Shown here: piece by piece, positions 11,686 to 22,285 of the stretch
Position numbering within the stretch: the stretch's first letter is position 1
Layout: every line of letters begins with the position of its first letter
Origin: Siphonodentalium dalli
Taxonomy: Eukaryota > Mollusca > Scaphopoda > Gadilida > Siphonodentaliidae
DNA length: 64,000 nt
Direction of reading: 5' to 3'
NCBI GenBank assembly: GCA_032622095.1
Contig: CP136069.1
Span: forward strand, 69,711,319 to 69,775,318
The notes under the pieces: model-generated
What the model was told of the DNA's origin: nothing
What the model saw: the letters and a program-made list of their open reading frames with translations, nothing else
Databases searched by the model: none
Translations under genes and position numbers: made by a program

Positions 11686-14149
11686 TATAAAGCTATATGA
11701 TCATAAAGGTCGCGTTCCCCAACGTCCACAGCCATTGCCATCGAGACTGTAAATTGTTCTTTAAATACATAGTGAAATAAATGCACCACAGTTCCTGACA
11801 TTTTTTTGAATAATACCGCCCACATACTGACACTAACCCCGAGAGAGGATAACAAAACACGCATACATTCATGCTATAAAGACATTATCCTTTAGTCCAC
11901 CCGACTGTTTTGAGGGAGGCTAGCATAGTATTATCCAGACAAAAGTGTACGTAGTTGAATCAGAAAGGCTTCGAAACGGATGTGGAAATACAATCTTACC
12001 ATACCAAATAAAACCGACACGCATGACATTCGATATCTTAAACATGCACCAGGTGTAGGGGTGGTGTATACGGTGGCCCATTTCATTCCCACTATCATGG
12101 CGCATATGTCCACAAACTAGCACCGCGAGCATTGTTCTTCTCTGCTGGGAGATATTCGACGAGACAACAACGGGGCGTCACACAGTTTGCTTCGGATAAT
12201 GGTCAAGAAGTGTGGGTAGTCTGTATACTAGGGTCTTCTCCTTAGCAGATAGACATCTGTCCAAGGGAATGAGGCAGCTAGCAACATTCGAAACATGCCA
12301 ATGCGTTCGCTGAGTTTGTGAGTTGACGAACCATCTATTGAGAAGTGACTAGCTAACTGGTTCGCCAGGTGTACATGTCGTTATCCCATGGGGTATGAGA
12401 CACATACATAGAGATGACCTTCTGTAAGCTTGTATCCTCATCGGCCACATGCCTTCCTAGTTCAAGATGACGCACAAATATCATATTTAGCAAATATTTA
12501 AAATCGTATGCTAGACACCGGAAAATGAATTGTTTGAAACGTTATGATTAGAGGGACCCTACTCCCAGGAAGTGGTGAATACTTTGTCGGTGTGAGCGAC
12601 CTAGATTTATCAGACAAAGAGATGTAAGCTGGTCCAGATAATTATGGACGTGGCAAATCAGAATCTGTTATCAGGTAATTGTTCTGATATAACTATTCGG
12701 CGCACCTACGCTTACGGCCATTATCGGCGCTAAGTGGAGACTGGATTTCGAAATGCCACATCACGATATTAATTGGGGTTTTTCATCTTTCCAGAAGGAT
12801 ACGAGCAATGTTATGCGTTTTGATACCTTTAAGTTGAACTAGTAGATGGTTTATGTACAGTTTCGTCCATACATACCGATATTATGACAAAAAGTCGAAA
12901 TTAATATGTGAAAATATCGATTTCTTTTCAATTTCTAGCCGCCAATTTAGCAGCGATCTTGGCTGTGAGTATCAATTGGTAAACCCTAATGAATACTTCA
13001 TGTCACTATTCCATATCAATATGTAATGGTGGATAGAAATCGCGAAACAATAACGCCCATCGTAAGAAAGTAAAGGAATGTAGACTTGTTTTCAAATTTC
13101 GGTCGCCATTTTGGCAGCCATCTTCGATTTGGAAAACAATTTCTTGTATGAGGTGTAATGAATTTACTTCACCTCAGTATTTCCAACTCAATTGTAAGCA
13201 TGGGTGGAGTTGTCTCGACAATAATGCCCAGTGATGTGAATATGAGGGAATTTCGGTGATTTTTCAAAATCTGTCCGCCATTGTGGGCGCCATTTTGGAT
13301 TTGGGGGACTTTTATTTGGATATGGTACAAGGAAAGTTCTTCGCCTAAGTGTCCCCAACTCACAATAGTAAGCAGGTGTGGAGTTTTCATGACAATAATG
13401 TTCACTGATGTTAAAATCGGTGATTTTCGGCGATTTTTTATTTCTGGTGGCCATTTTGGCCGCCATCTTGGATTTGGGTAAATATTCCTCAACTTAGGTA
13501 TAAGAGGAATCCTAGCTGGAGTATCTCCTGCACATATATATGCATGGGTGTTGTTATAATAGCAATAACATTCATTGATTCGAAACATAACATCGCGTTA
13601 TTAACGGAGATTCGGCTTTGACTTATGATACCGGCATTTGGAAAAACGTGATATCGGACACAAATATCCCGCACTGAATGCATATTATGGTCCCCATGTG
13701 TTCGCCAATGACTCCTCTATATGATAAATGTATAACATGACGCAAAAATTCTAACCTTTTCCCACAGAGACAAACGAAAGGTGGTAACATGTGAGAAAAA
13801 TAGCATATTTTCACATTTCGGCGGCCATCTTGGCCGCCATATTGGATTCTGGTGTCGGATTTTTGGCTAATTTGTAAGGGTTGTATATTATCATAACGAA
13901 TCGAGCGGAAAACAAGACGGCATGTGACATCATCTTTACTATAACGGCGATCAAAGAGACCTGGTGCATTTAAAAAAAATGGCCGCCATGATGGACGCCA
14001 TCTTGTCTGGAGTCTCTGCGGCCACTTTTTGTTCTTGTTAACAAGTGAAAAAAATTAGAGGAGACCTTAAGAAAGAAAATTAGTGGGGTGAAGTTAAGTC
14101 CTGGGGGGGGGGGGGGGGGTGCAGAGGTCGACCAATATCTCCTGGACTA
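11686..14149 (-). repeat. Right arm of the giant inverted repeat
   Basis: This is the reverse complement of 5687-8244, ending ...CCAATATCTCCTGGACTA next to a G run at about 14104-14119. The outer portion (about 12900-14149) is close to identical to the left arm. The portion nearest the LINE (11686-12700) has many substitutions and small indels. Once the LINE is removed, the two arms meet almost directly, so the original structure was a near-perfect palindrome of about 5 kb. The ATGGCGGCC-type units occur here in mirror order at about 12940, 13110, 13270, 13460 and 13830. Confidence 0.8.
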
Positions 14150-15930
14150 TTTGTTATCTGATATTTCCAACAAATATAGTGTTATGCATGACATTTCAAA
14201 TCTTGAACATTTGTCCCAACGTTGGGGGATATTAGACACCCCCAACCTGAAATGATATCAGTGAATTGGAATGTAGTCTTACTCATTGGTAACTGGAACC
14301 GAATCAGATCATAGCAAGGACTTGGCTAGGTCATCCACCTTGAAATTTACATCAGCACTCACCACACATATACCACCAGAACTACACCGGAATATGGGTC
14401 ATTTCCCAGCCAAGAAGAGCACTTTTTTTCACCAACTGACCAACCACAATTAATTTTGTTCAAAATTATTGTTCATATTCAATTTTTCATACTCATAAGT
14501 CATTGTTGATGAAAAATATGCCATATTACCCTCTCTAGAATCAAATTCTGTATTTTATGGCATTGAAAATGGTTGAGTAGGGGAAATATCTGAACCCATA
14601 TGACTCTATATTAAGCATTCTACGCACTAGCTGACAGTAGCTGATGCAAAATTGGAAAATGGTCTGAGTAAAATACATTAAATAGCCATTCCATTGCAGT
14701 ATCAGCCATCCATCAATTGTTCTTAAATAAATTTTGTCTCCAATTAAACAAAATTGTACCTCCAAAATTACCCAATTTTCTAACAGTGGCTCCCAATGTC
14801 AAAATATTTCCAAGTTACTTTGATGGATTTTATATTCTACAAGTCAATTGGAGCACATACAGTACAATTGTACTTGATTTCCTTCAATATCCTTGCAATC
14901 GTCTATTTTTAACCCAATTATAGTGGACATGTTATATTTTCTTAGAATTTAAGTGGCTATGGAGCTCCATGATTCTTGGTGGTGAGTGAACATCTAGTGA
15001 ATGTGTGAATACCCCCACTACCTGGATGTAGAGGCAGTAAAGGTATATATTTTCTTATTAAATTTCATGATGCAAAGCAAGTTTCAGAGTGTGTTTCGGA
15101 GTGGACATTTTGATTGACATATTAGTTCCACGGACTAAAACATGCATTGGGAAAGATCTGAATTAATGTCTCATATTTAACAACAAGAATGGTTACTCTT
15201 GGCTATTTTAAGACCATTTTTGTCCACATGAACAGCTGACATGAACGGTATATATCATACACAACTGTACCTCGTTTCGGAGTGGACATCATAAAAAGCT
15301 AATTTTGGACATTAATTGTCTCTACAATCAAACAAGTGTTACTCGATTATTATTTGGTTATTTTTAACACCGTATTCTGCATTTGAATCAGTTGGTGATT
15401 TCTGGTCTGGAAAGCAACATAATATTTTCAAATTCACAGTGCATAATTTCTTTATCTCACATGTGAGTTTTGCATTGCAAATTATGAGAATGCCATTTTA
15501 CTGGATGTTGGTGTTTGACAGGGCAGAAGATATCCATGTTATATTTATTATGTTTAACATGACCATTTAAAATGTTCAGCTAAATGTATACATCGGTAAA
15601 ACGACAGTATCTGTCTTATGAATCTACAGGTATGGCGACAAATTTCATTAGAGTGAGAAAACTGAAATGCTCAACTTGATTGTGAAATGACCAATATATA
15701 TAATGTATGTGTTTGAAATATCTGAAAACATACTTCCGAAGTGTAACCCGACTAATGAACAAATTAGAATATACTTTATAATGACAGAAATAAAACAAAC
15801 ATGTTCAAATTAGGCAGATTCGCATCAGAAATGGTTACCATGGAAAGCATCCATTTAAATTAGTTTAAATTGAATCTATATACATACCCTACTCTACGTG
15901 AACATGGTCCCAGTGCAGATTTCCCATCTA
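14150..15930. other. Direct-repeat flank (right) then non-genic DNA
   Basis: Bases 14247-14350 repeat 5402-5507 in the same orientation. Beyond that I see no gene. The stretch is AT-rich, has stop codons in all frames every few dozen codons, and contains no domain or clear repeat. Confidence 0.5.
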
Positions 15931-15939
15931 ATTGTGTAT

Positions 15940-16135
15940 TTAATTTATTTCCGTATTATCACTTTCATTTTGTAGTCTTTAGTTGTGTGAGTTTTCCTAC
16001 ATGTTTTTTATGTATAACTATTATTTCAAACTTTTGTTTACACTAATCTATGTATGGTAATACAAATGTCTAACTCCAGTTGCACAGATTAGTGGACGGA
16101 GACAATAAAGAAATTGAAATTGAATTGAATTTCCA
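15940..16135 (+). mobile_element. 3' end of a non-LTR retrotransposon
   Basis: The phrase CTCCAGTTGCACAGATTAGTGG...CGGAGACAATAAAG, followed by an AATTG-type tail (AAATTGAAATTGAATTGAA) at about 16107-16131, has the form of a LINE 3' UTR: a polyadenylation-like AATAAA leading into a short tandem tail. No coding part remains next to it on this strand. I recognise the pattern from invertebrate LINE tails but cannot assign a clade. Confidence 0.5.
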
Positions 16136-16269
16136 ACAAGTGGAAAGCTTGGGGTATTATATACCATTGGAAAATTTCACCCAATGGGAGATGAAAATGG
16201 AACTTGTACTGAACAAACATCTTTGTTCTTGTTTTTCAAAAGAAATGTGAATGTATCGTCCTCAAGCAT

Positions 16270-16500
16270 ATGTATAAATTCGGGTATTTGAGCTAAAATG
16301 TCAATGAAAAATCTTTCGCGCGTTTCACTATACTTCATATATTGCATACGTTAGTGTTTTTCTGTCTCAATTTGATTATCATCACAAAAAATATAGCCTC
16401 TTCTCGTATACTATATTGGGTTGGCTATATCTGCCTTTTCTACTTCAAGACAACGATCACTTACTCTGAGTTTACTATATGAATGCTTTCCTAGTTTCAA
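16270..16500 (-). pseudogene. Second LINE ORF2 C-terminal fragment, degraded
   Basis: On the minus strand, KLRVSDRCLEVEKADIANPI is followed by an in-frame stop, then TRRGYIF and DDNQIETEKH and another stop. The order and spacing match the fragment at 3240-3530 (LRVSNH...IEKGRH...VETEKHF), so both come from related elements. The cysteines of the zinc motif are partly lost. It is short and broken by stops, and is a relic only. Confidence 0.55.
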
Positions 16501-16535
16501 CATTCTTTACATTCACTAGATATAGTAGTGTACTA

Positions 16536-16775
16536 GTGTATAATCGATATGTTTCGGACAGTGTATAATCGATATTTTTCGGACAGTGTATAATCGATAT
16601 GTTTCGGACAGTGTATGATCGATATTTTTCGGACAGTGTATAGTCGATATGTTTCGGACAGTGTATAATCGATGTTTCGGACAGTGTATAATCGATACGT
16701 TTCGGACAATGTATAATCGATATGTTTCGGACAGTGTATAATCGATATGTTTCGGACAGTGTATAATCGACATGT
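16536..16775 (+). repeat. 25-bp minisatellite with ATCGAT core
   Basis: Nine full units and one partial unit of GTGTATAATCGATATG followed by TTTCGGACA are joined head to tail without spacers. Most units are 25 bp and one is 23 bp. Changes are few: GATATG/GATATT alternates in the first four units, and there are single changes later. The unit is not a multiple of three, so the apparent repetitive proteins on the minus strand result from the array and are not genes. Confidence 0.95.
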
Positions 16776-17154
16776 TTTTAATTTGTTCATACTGGTTCAT
16801 GCGGGATTTTTTGTCGTCGTTGAAAATGTCCCTCTGAATATTTGATACACACTCTTTATGCATCAACTCACTTGTCTTCCTCAGCTAATCCAAGTTTCTC
16901 AGACCAATGTTGATAAATTGTATGGGTATAGTCATCGTATCACATGTCAGCTTCGTATAAAGTAACGTATTTGATTTAGATTTCCGTTATATTCATGTAC
17001 GCTGAATTGTATATATACCCGTCATATATACCAAAGCCTGGTATATTCAAAAAACATTGTTATATTCATGGGTTTATGTACCAGAAATTTATTTTCCAGA
17101 ACGTGTCCTCCAATCCATTATATATATGTAATGTATTCTCTATACATTTAAAAT

Positions 17155-17590
17155 CAACAGTTGGGAATGTAATGACTGAATCAACGCCAGTTGGAAATTT
17201 AATGCTTGATTCAACGCCAGTTGAAATGTAATGCCTGAATCGACGCCAGTTGGCAATTTAAAGCTTGAATCAACTCCAGTTGGAAATTTAAATCTTGAAA
17301 CAACGCCAGCGGAAATTTAATGCTTGCATCAACTCCAGTTGGAAATTTAATGCCCGAATCAACGCCAGTTGGAAATTTAATGCTTGAATCGACGCCAGTT
17401 GGAATTTAATGTCTGAATCACCGTCAGTTGGAAATTTAATGCTTGAATCAACGCCAGTTGAAAATTTAATGCTTGAATCGACGCCAGTTGGAAATGTAAT
17501 GTCTGAATCAACGTCAGTTTGAAATAATAATGCTTGAATCGATGCCAATTGGAGATTTAGTGCCTGAATCAACGCCAGTTGGAAATTTCA
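17155..17590 (+). repeat. 29-30-bp minisatellite, about 14 units
   Basis: Units of the form TTGGAAATTTAATGCTTGAA followed by TCAACGCCAG run head to tail. Unit ends (GCCAG or a variant) fall at about 17190, 17220, 17249, 17279, 17309, 17338, 17368, 17398, 17427, 17457, 17487, 17517, 17547 and 17578. The AGTTGGAAATTT segment is also found singly in a dispersed repeat around 18450, 36720 and 38860, so the array probably grew from one copy of that repeat. Confidence 0.95.
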
Positions 17591-18780
17591 GACCGAAAAT
17601 AGTTGAGATTGTTCCGATATTTTTAGTCTGTAGTAAAATATGACATATTTGGACGATGATTAAAATATTTTACTACTTTCAGTCAACATTTTAGACTTAA
17701 TTATAATTAGTTGGAAGTTTTCCAATCAGGAGTGTTATAGGTTGGGAATTTCTAGCCAACGCACAGTATTCCAACCCAATGGTGCAAATGAGAAGTTTTC
17801 CGTTGTGGGAAATTTCGCTGTAGAATGAAGGGGACAGGAATAGACTAAAGGGTGCAGTTACTGTTACCAACATACTGGATGCAATAGTATTAGAAACACT
17901 TGGTCGAGTTCCTGAGACGAACATAGAGATTAAAGCTCTTCGGCAAGGTTATTGAGTGGGAGAGGGTGAATAGCAAGATTATTGATTGGGGGGGGGGGGG
18001 GTATGTCTCACGCAAATCTGGCAATTATTTGGAGAAACTCATCATTTATGGACAGGTTTGAACACGATTACGGTGATATGTAATCAGTATGTATTGCAGC
18101 TGTCGAAATCCTTCTTGTATATGTGGATTTCTCTGAAATTACAAGAATCCTGTAAAAATCGGTTCCGTGACAAAGGTGAATATTGGTAAGATAGACAACT
18201 CTGCATGGCAGAGATTATGAGAGTCCGGGAATCTGTTGTTATATAGTGTGGTATTTGGCAACCACGTAAGAATGCGATAAGGTGAATGCATGCATGAATC
18301 GAAATTTATTAGAAATAGTAATTTCCACAGGTACCTGGAATGTTATTTATTGGATATTCATTATCTTTTAAAACTTCAATATAATTATTCTGACCCATGC
18401 ATCACCAACTTGAAATATATTTTGTGTAAATTTCATTACTGTCACAACGTTAGTTGGAAATTTACACCACATATATAGGCTGAAATTGTTCGTACTGTTT
18501 GGTTTTCCAACCAGTAATTGATGGCTATATGTTATTTTGTTTAGGCCAACAGCAGCATATTATTTTTCTACCTTTAGTCGAATGGCCATCAGTTGGAAAT
18601 GTTTCAACATTATGTGGTATCATGTTAGAAAGTTCCAATTGTGTTTGTCAGTTGACAATTTCCATTCCAGGGTGCAAATGGGTAGTTTCCTATTGTTGGG
18701 AATTTCGTTCTAAAAGGGGGTGCATACATGTAGTTTGACACCACCAAATTCTAGCCACGTCCCTGCATTATCACATCTCT
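17591..18780 (+). repeat. Two copies of a GGAAATTTC-rich dispersed repeat
   Basis: Two stretches (about 17570-17840 and 18440-18775) share an ordered set of phrases: AGTTGGAAATTT, GAAATTGTTC, CAACC(A/C)AGT, GGTGCAAATG, TTTCC.TTGTGGGAA and a GGGGGTGC-like end leading to GCCACGTCCCTGC. The same series recurs at 36690-36960 and 38640-39000, and inverted near 5490-5640. There is no coding capacity. A run of G lies at 17990-18001. Confidence 0.6.
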
Positions 18781-20020
18781 CGTCTGTATAGATATTAATT
18801 CCTCGTGATTCGAACAGCATTGATTTCCTCGCGCTTTTATTCATACGCCGACAGACAGGAAGTGCCTATTTCCCGACAATTTTCTACTTGACGAAAATCT
18901 TCAGTAGTTTGTTTTGACATAGCGCTGCTCATCTTTGTTTCTGTTCCCCAGACTCTGGAACTGAGCGGAAAATACAAAAGGAACGCACCCCCTTAGAGTC
19001 TCTCTATTTATCTTGATCACCGTCGATGTCAAATCTGACGAATAAAAATCACTAAATCTACAATAAGGAGTAATTTAAAAATCAATCTCTCAACAATCCA
19101 ATTTCGCCAAATATTTGTTCCCGAAAACAGCGTCATCATTGAGTGAGCGGTGCAACATAAAACAGGGGCGTGACGCCAGTTTGTTATCGTTGTGTTCGAT
19201 TGAACTTCGGGCATGTGCCGGTTGTGTTGATCGATCGCACCACAAACCCGTATTGACTCGCCAATTGGCCCCTATTATGCGGAATAATCCAATTTGTGAT
19301 GGTTACGCTAGATTCCAGGCTTTGATTTAGAATCGCTGATTTTGCGGGGATACTTTCTATTTGAGTTTTACTCTCGTCGCTTCTGTCGGGTCTAATATGG
19401 TTTACGATCAACCCGTGTGTGGAATAATCTGCATAACAGTGGCTTAATGTGATATCGGGAGCACGCAGTAACGTAATGACAGCGAGGTGGGGTGTCCACT
19501 AAGTTATAGGGAGACGATGTGACAGGTATGCATGGCACAGGAGTCCACAATTATATATTCCCATAATTAGAGCTGGGAATTTGTGTAACGCAAGCGATGT
19601 CGCCAGTACCTATACGACCGTCCTATGGCGGTTTTCGATTGCAAATAAAAATGGAATATGTTCGAACATTTAAAAAAAACAAAACAGTATTTTCGACGTT
19701 ATACACTAGATTCCAGATACATATGTTGTATATGTGATAAAATTATATGTAGCGTGGAAGCAATTAAGAAATTATTTGAAGATCGATTGGGTTCATTGGA
19801 TTTTGACCGGCAAAGTCTATGCATTATAGATTTGGCGTTGAGACTATATATGAAGTGGGCAAAATCTAAGAACCAAAAGAAAGAGACGAATGTGATAGCA
19901 TACACATCAGAACTATTCCACCCCACATCAAAGGCTACACTATTAGAATACAAGGTGCTGTACCCCATGACATCACAGACATCTCGGAAAAGTTAACTAT
20001 AATTTATCGTAGGTCATAAT
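18781..20020. other. Non-genic stretch
   Basis: No gene, RNA or repeat was recognised. One 112-codon plus-strand frame at 19658-19996 has somewhat gene-like composition (CCICDKIICS...LYMKWAKSKNQKKE). It has no flanking splice signals that I can defend and no familiar motif, so I leave it uncalled. Confidence 0.4.
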
Positions 20021-20021
20021 C

Positions 20022-20518
20022 TCATATATATTTTGAAGACCTCTGTCTGTTTGTCTGTCTGTCTGTCCTTAATAAAAATCTACGATTCTCGACCGATCGG
20101 GACGAAACTTGGTACGTGTGTGTAGTTTGACCAGGCGGTGATCGTTGTCGTATTGGCGATCCCGTGCGACGCCCGTGCAGCGCATGCGCAGATGAGATCT
20201 CGGAAACGGGTGGAGTTATCGACTTGAAATTTGGTATGTGAATGTATCTTGCCCCGAGTACGAATTTTATCGGGTCGCCGAGTCCGTGCGACGCCAGCTT
20301 CGCGCATGCGCAGACGAGATCTCGGAAACGGGTGGAGCTATCGACTTGAAATTTGCTATGTGAATGTATCTTGCCCCGGATACGAATTTTATCTGGTCGC
20401 CGAGCCCGTGCGACGCCAGCTTCGCGCATGCGCAGACCAGATATCGGAAACGGGTGGAGCTATCGACTTGGAAATTTGGTTTTTGAATAGCCCGGACAAC
20501 GTCGGGCTCATCGGCTAG
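20022..20518 (+). mobile_element. Helitron/HINE (pearl-like) non-autonomous element
   Basis: The layout is a 5' segment with a (CTGT)n microsatellite at about 20042-20067, then a tandem core of about three units of roughly 122 bp (CGCATGCGCAGA..GAGAT, CGGAAACGGGTGGAG, CTTGAAATTTG.TATGTGAA). The 3' end is a hairpin, GCCCGGAC AA CGTCGGGC, followed by TCATCGG and CTAG. A tandem core plus a tetranucleotide microsatellite plus a 3' hairpin ending CTRR describes molluscan pearl elements and other Helentron-associated elements. There is no helicase gene, so it depends on a partner. The reverse-oriented array at 40380-41195 carries the same core and hairpin end. Confidence 0.7.
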
Positions 20519-21320
20519 TCTATTATATATTTTGGAAGATCTGTGTGTGTGTGTGCGTGTGTGTGTGTGTGTTCGCGATGGACTCGAACACGGCTGGACC
20601 GATTTCGACCAAACTTGGTACGGACACGTAATTCGACCCGGGAACGAACACGGGCCTATTGATTTTCAGATCCGAGGTCAACTTTTCACGTGCCGAGGTC
20701 AAATCTGTTTTTATGCTGTGTTACGGGACTTTCATTTGAGTTCGGTGCTTACAAATCGATTCGAAACAGCGCGAATAATAAATTGCCAGTCATAATAATG
20801 ACACTGTGAGAATCTTTCGTGTTTCCTCTTTCCAACGATATATAATGCGTATGTATCCGTTTTAGTTATCTGCCTCAATTATCAAGAAGAAGTGGTACTA
20901 TCTTCCATCAGGATAAAAACAATGCGTAACTTCTAAACTTCTATGACGTCGTTAGAGGTCATAACGTTAGATCACGTTAACGCTTAACCGGCCGATGCAT
21001 TTGACTGTTTCAGACGTCTTGGCGATATCTCGGGCACCGATGGTTATTTATCTTTACGTTGAAACTTGATAATTAATGAGCGTGTGTATATAAGGCGCGT
21101 TTATATACTTGAGTGGAAATCAAAACGGGTTAAACTGGCGGATTTTTACGGACGAAATTTGATGCATAGGGTATCTCGGTATCCGCTGGGCCGATTTCCC
21201 GGTATCCGCTGGGCCTATTTCCACCATTTTTGGGGTGTTGGTGTTTGACCCCACCTGACCTTGACCTTCAAAATGGTCAATTCAAGGTCAAAGCCCGGAC
21301 GAAGTCGGGTCACCTTCTAG
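20519..21320 (+). mobile_element. Second Helitron/HINE-like element, adjacent
   Basis: Directly after the CTAG of the previous element, the sequence TATTATATATTTTGGAAGAT repeats the previous element's 5' start (TATATATTTTGAAGACC), followed by a (GT)n run at 20542-20573. The body has GACCGATTTCGACCAAACTT, and related GGGCCGATTTCC phrases near 21180-21220. The 3' end is the hairpin CCCGGACGAAGTCGGG plus TCACCTT and CTAG at 21320. This body lacks the 122-bp array. The two elements therefore share both termini but differ inside, as expected for non-autonomous derivatives of one autonomous element. Confidence 0.6.
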
Positions 21321-21559
21321 TATTATATAAAGCAGACAGTCGCTCTCTCGCTGGGTGGGATGGTTAAAAACTGATTCCCGGAAACGACTCACATTTATAA
21401 GCCCACACGCTTGCTGTCGAATCCGGTCCATGATGTTATATTCTGATATGTTGTAATTTATGTTGTATTATTCATGGAATAAATACTGTTTAAACCAAAA
21501 ATTAACTAGATAAACAGGCCTACACCACAAACTATTATTATACCTCTCAATAAGTCCTG

Positions 21560-21805
21560 TCATTGAGTCGCTGCCATATTGGATCCATTCAATTCCAGTT
21601 CCACGGTTTAAGTGCTACAGGTCAAAGTCCTGGAGGTGCATTCCATGTATGGAGTTTTGAATATTCATGAGTTCCATAGATTTGAATTTTCATGAATTCC
21701 ATATATGGAATGCACCTCCAGAACTTTGACATGTAGCACTTAAACCGCGGAACGGAGGCTGTATCCATTCAATATGGCTGCGACTTAGTGATCTCGCTCA
21801 TAGAC
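21560..21805. repeat. Palindromic MITE-like repeat, copy 2
   Basis: Arms CCACGGTTTAAGTGCTACAG / TGTAGCACTTAAACCG, then GTCAAAGTCCTGGAGGTGCA / TGCACCTCCAGAACTTTGAC, form an almost perfect hairpin. Outer arms GTCGC.GCCATATTGGAT and AATATGGCTGCGAC also pair. It is the same family as 1891-2146. This copy is closer to a perfect hairpin, with an internal ATTCATGA..TTCCAT duplication at the loop. Confidence 0.75.
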
Positions 21806-21943
21806 CAGTACTGTTTTAGAGAATGAATTGAAAGTTTGTCCTGCTTTCAATTAGGTCTCTGATTCTGGATAATGTATCATCTGGTTGACTATTGAAAATT
21901 ATTTCCACACAATTTCACCAAATTACATGTTCACCTTCTCAGT

Positions 21944-22175
21944 GAGTCAGAAAAGTTAGTCATTATGACTCCATCCTGACCATTTTGACTTAAACAATTG
22001 TAGTCTAATGGCCTAATTAGTTATGTTGACTAACCATTCATTAGTTGTTTAACATCACCCTGGTCATTGTGACTAATTTTCTGCCTTAGTCATTATGACT
22101 AAGCCAATTTAGTCATAATGTGAACAAACAGTTGACTAACCTAAGTTAGTCACATTGACTAACTTTTTGTATTCA
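21944..22175. repeat. Cluster of TTAGTCA/TGACTAA motifs
   Basis: Nine copies of the heptamer TTAGTCA or its complement TGACTAA lie in about 230 bp, several as palindromes such as TTAGTCATTATGACTAA. The heptamer resembles bZIP (AP-1-like) half-site arrangements, but the regularity is also what an old tandem repeat would give. No gene is close enough to link it to regulation with confidence. Confidence 0.55.
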
Positions 22176-22227
22176 CTGAGGGTATACAGTCGCAAAATTT
22201 CATGAAGCTCCAGTCATGGAAGGGTTA

Positions 22228-22285
22228 AATGTGGCGAGTGGATATGCCTTCCGATAATATCGAATCGAGTGGATAGCCTTCCGAT
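22228..22285 (+). repeat. Left remnant of a 30-bp minisatellite
   Basis: About two units of GAGTGGATATGCCTTCCGAT followed by AA(C/T)ATCGAATC. The array stops at the 22285/22286 boundary and resumes at 23258, because a hAT-like element has inserted into it. Confidence 0.85.

Noticed and set aside
5687-14149. Polinton/Maverick or other large DNA transposon
   Set aside because: No polymerase B, integrase, capsid or transposase frames occur between the arms. The only genes inside belong to the LINE insertion.
16536-17590. Possible CRISPR-like arrays
   Set aside because: Both are plain tandem repeats with no unique spacers between units, in eukaryotic DNA.
19658-19996. 112-codon frame with CCICDKIICS
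   Set aside because: It has some gene-like composition but no known motif, no splice signals and no neighbour to support it. The cysteines do not fit a zinc-finger spacing.
20022-20518. Arginine-rich protein on the minus strand (MREAGVARARRPDK repeats)
   Set aside because: This is a by-product of the 122-bp core of a Helitron-like element. The same text appears in shifting frames at 40.4-41.2 kb.
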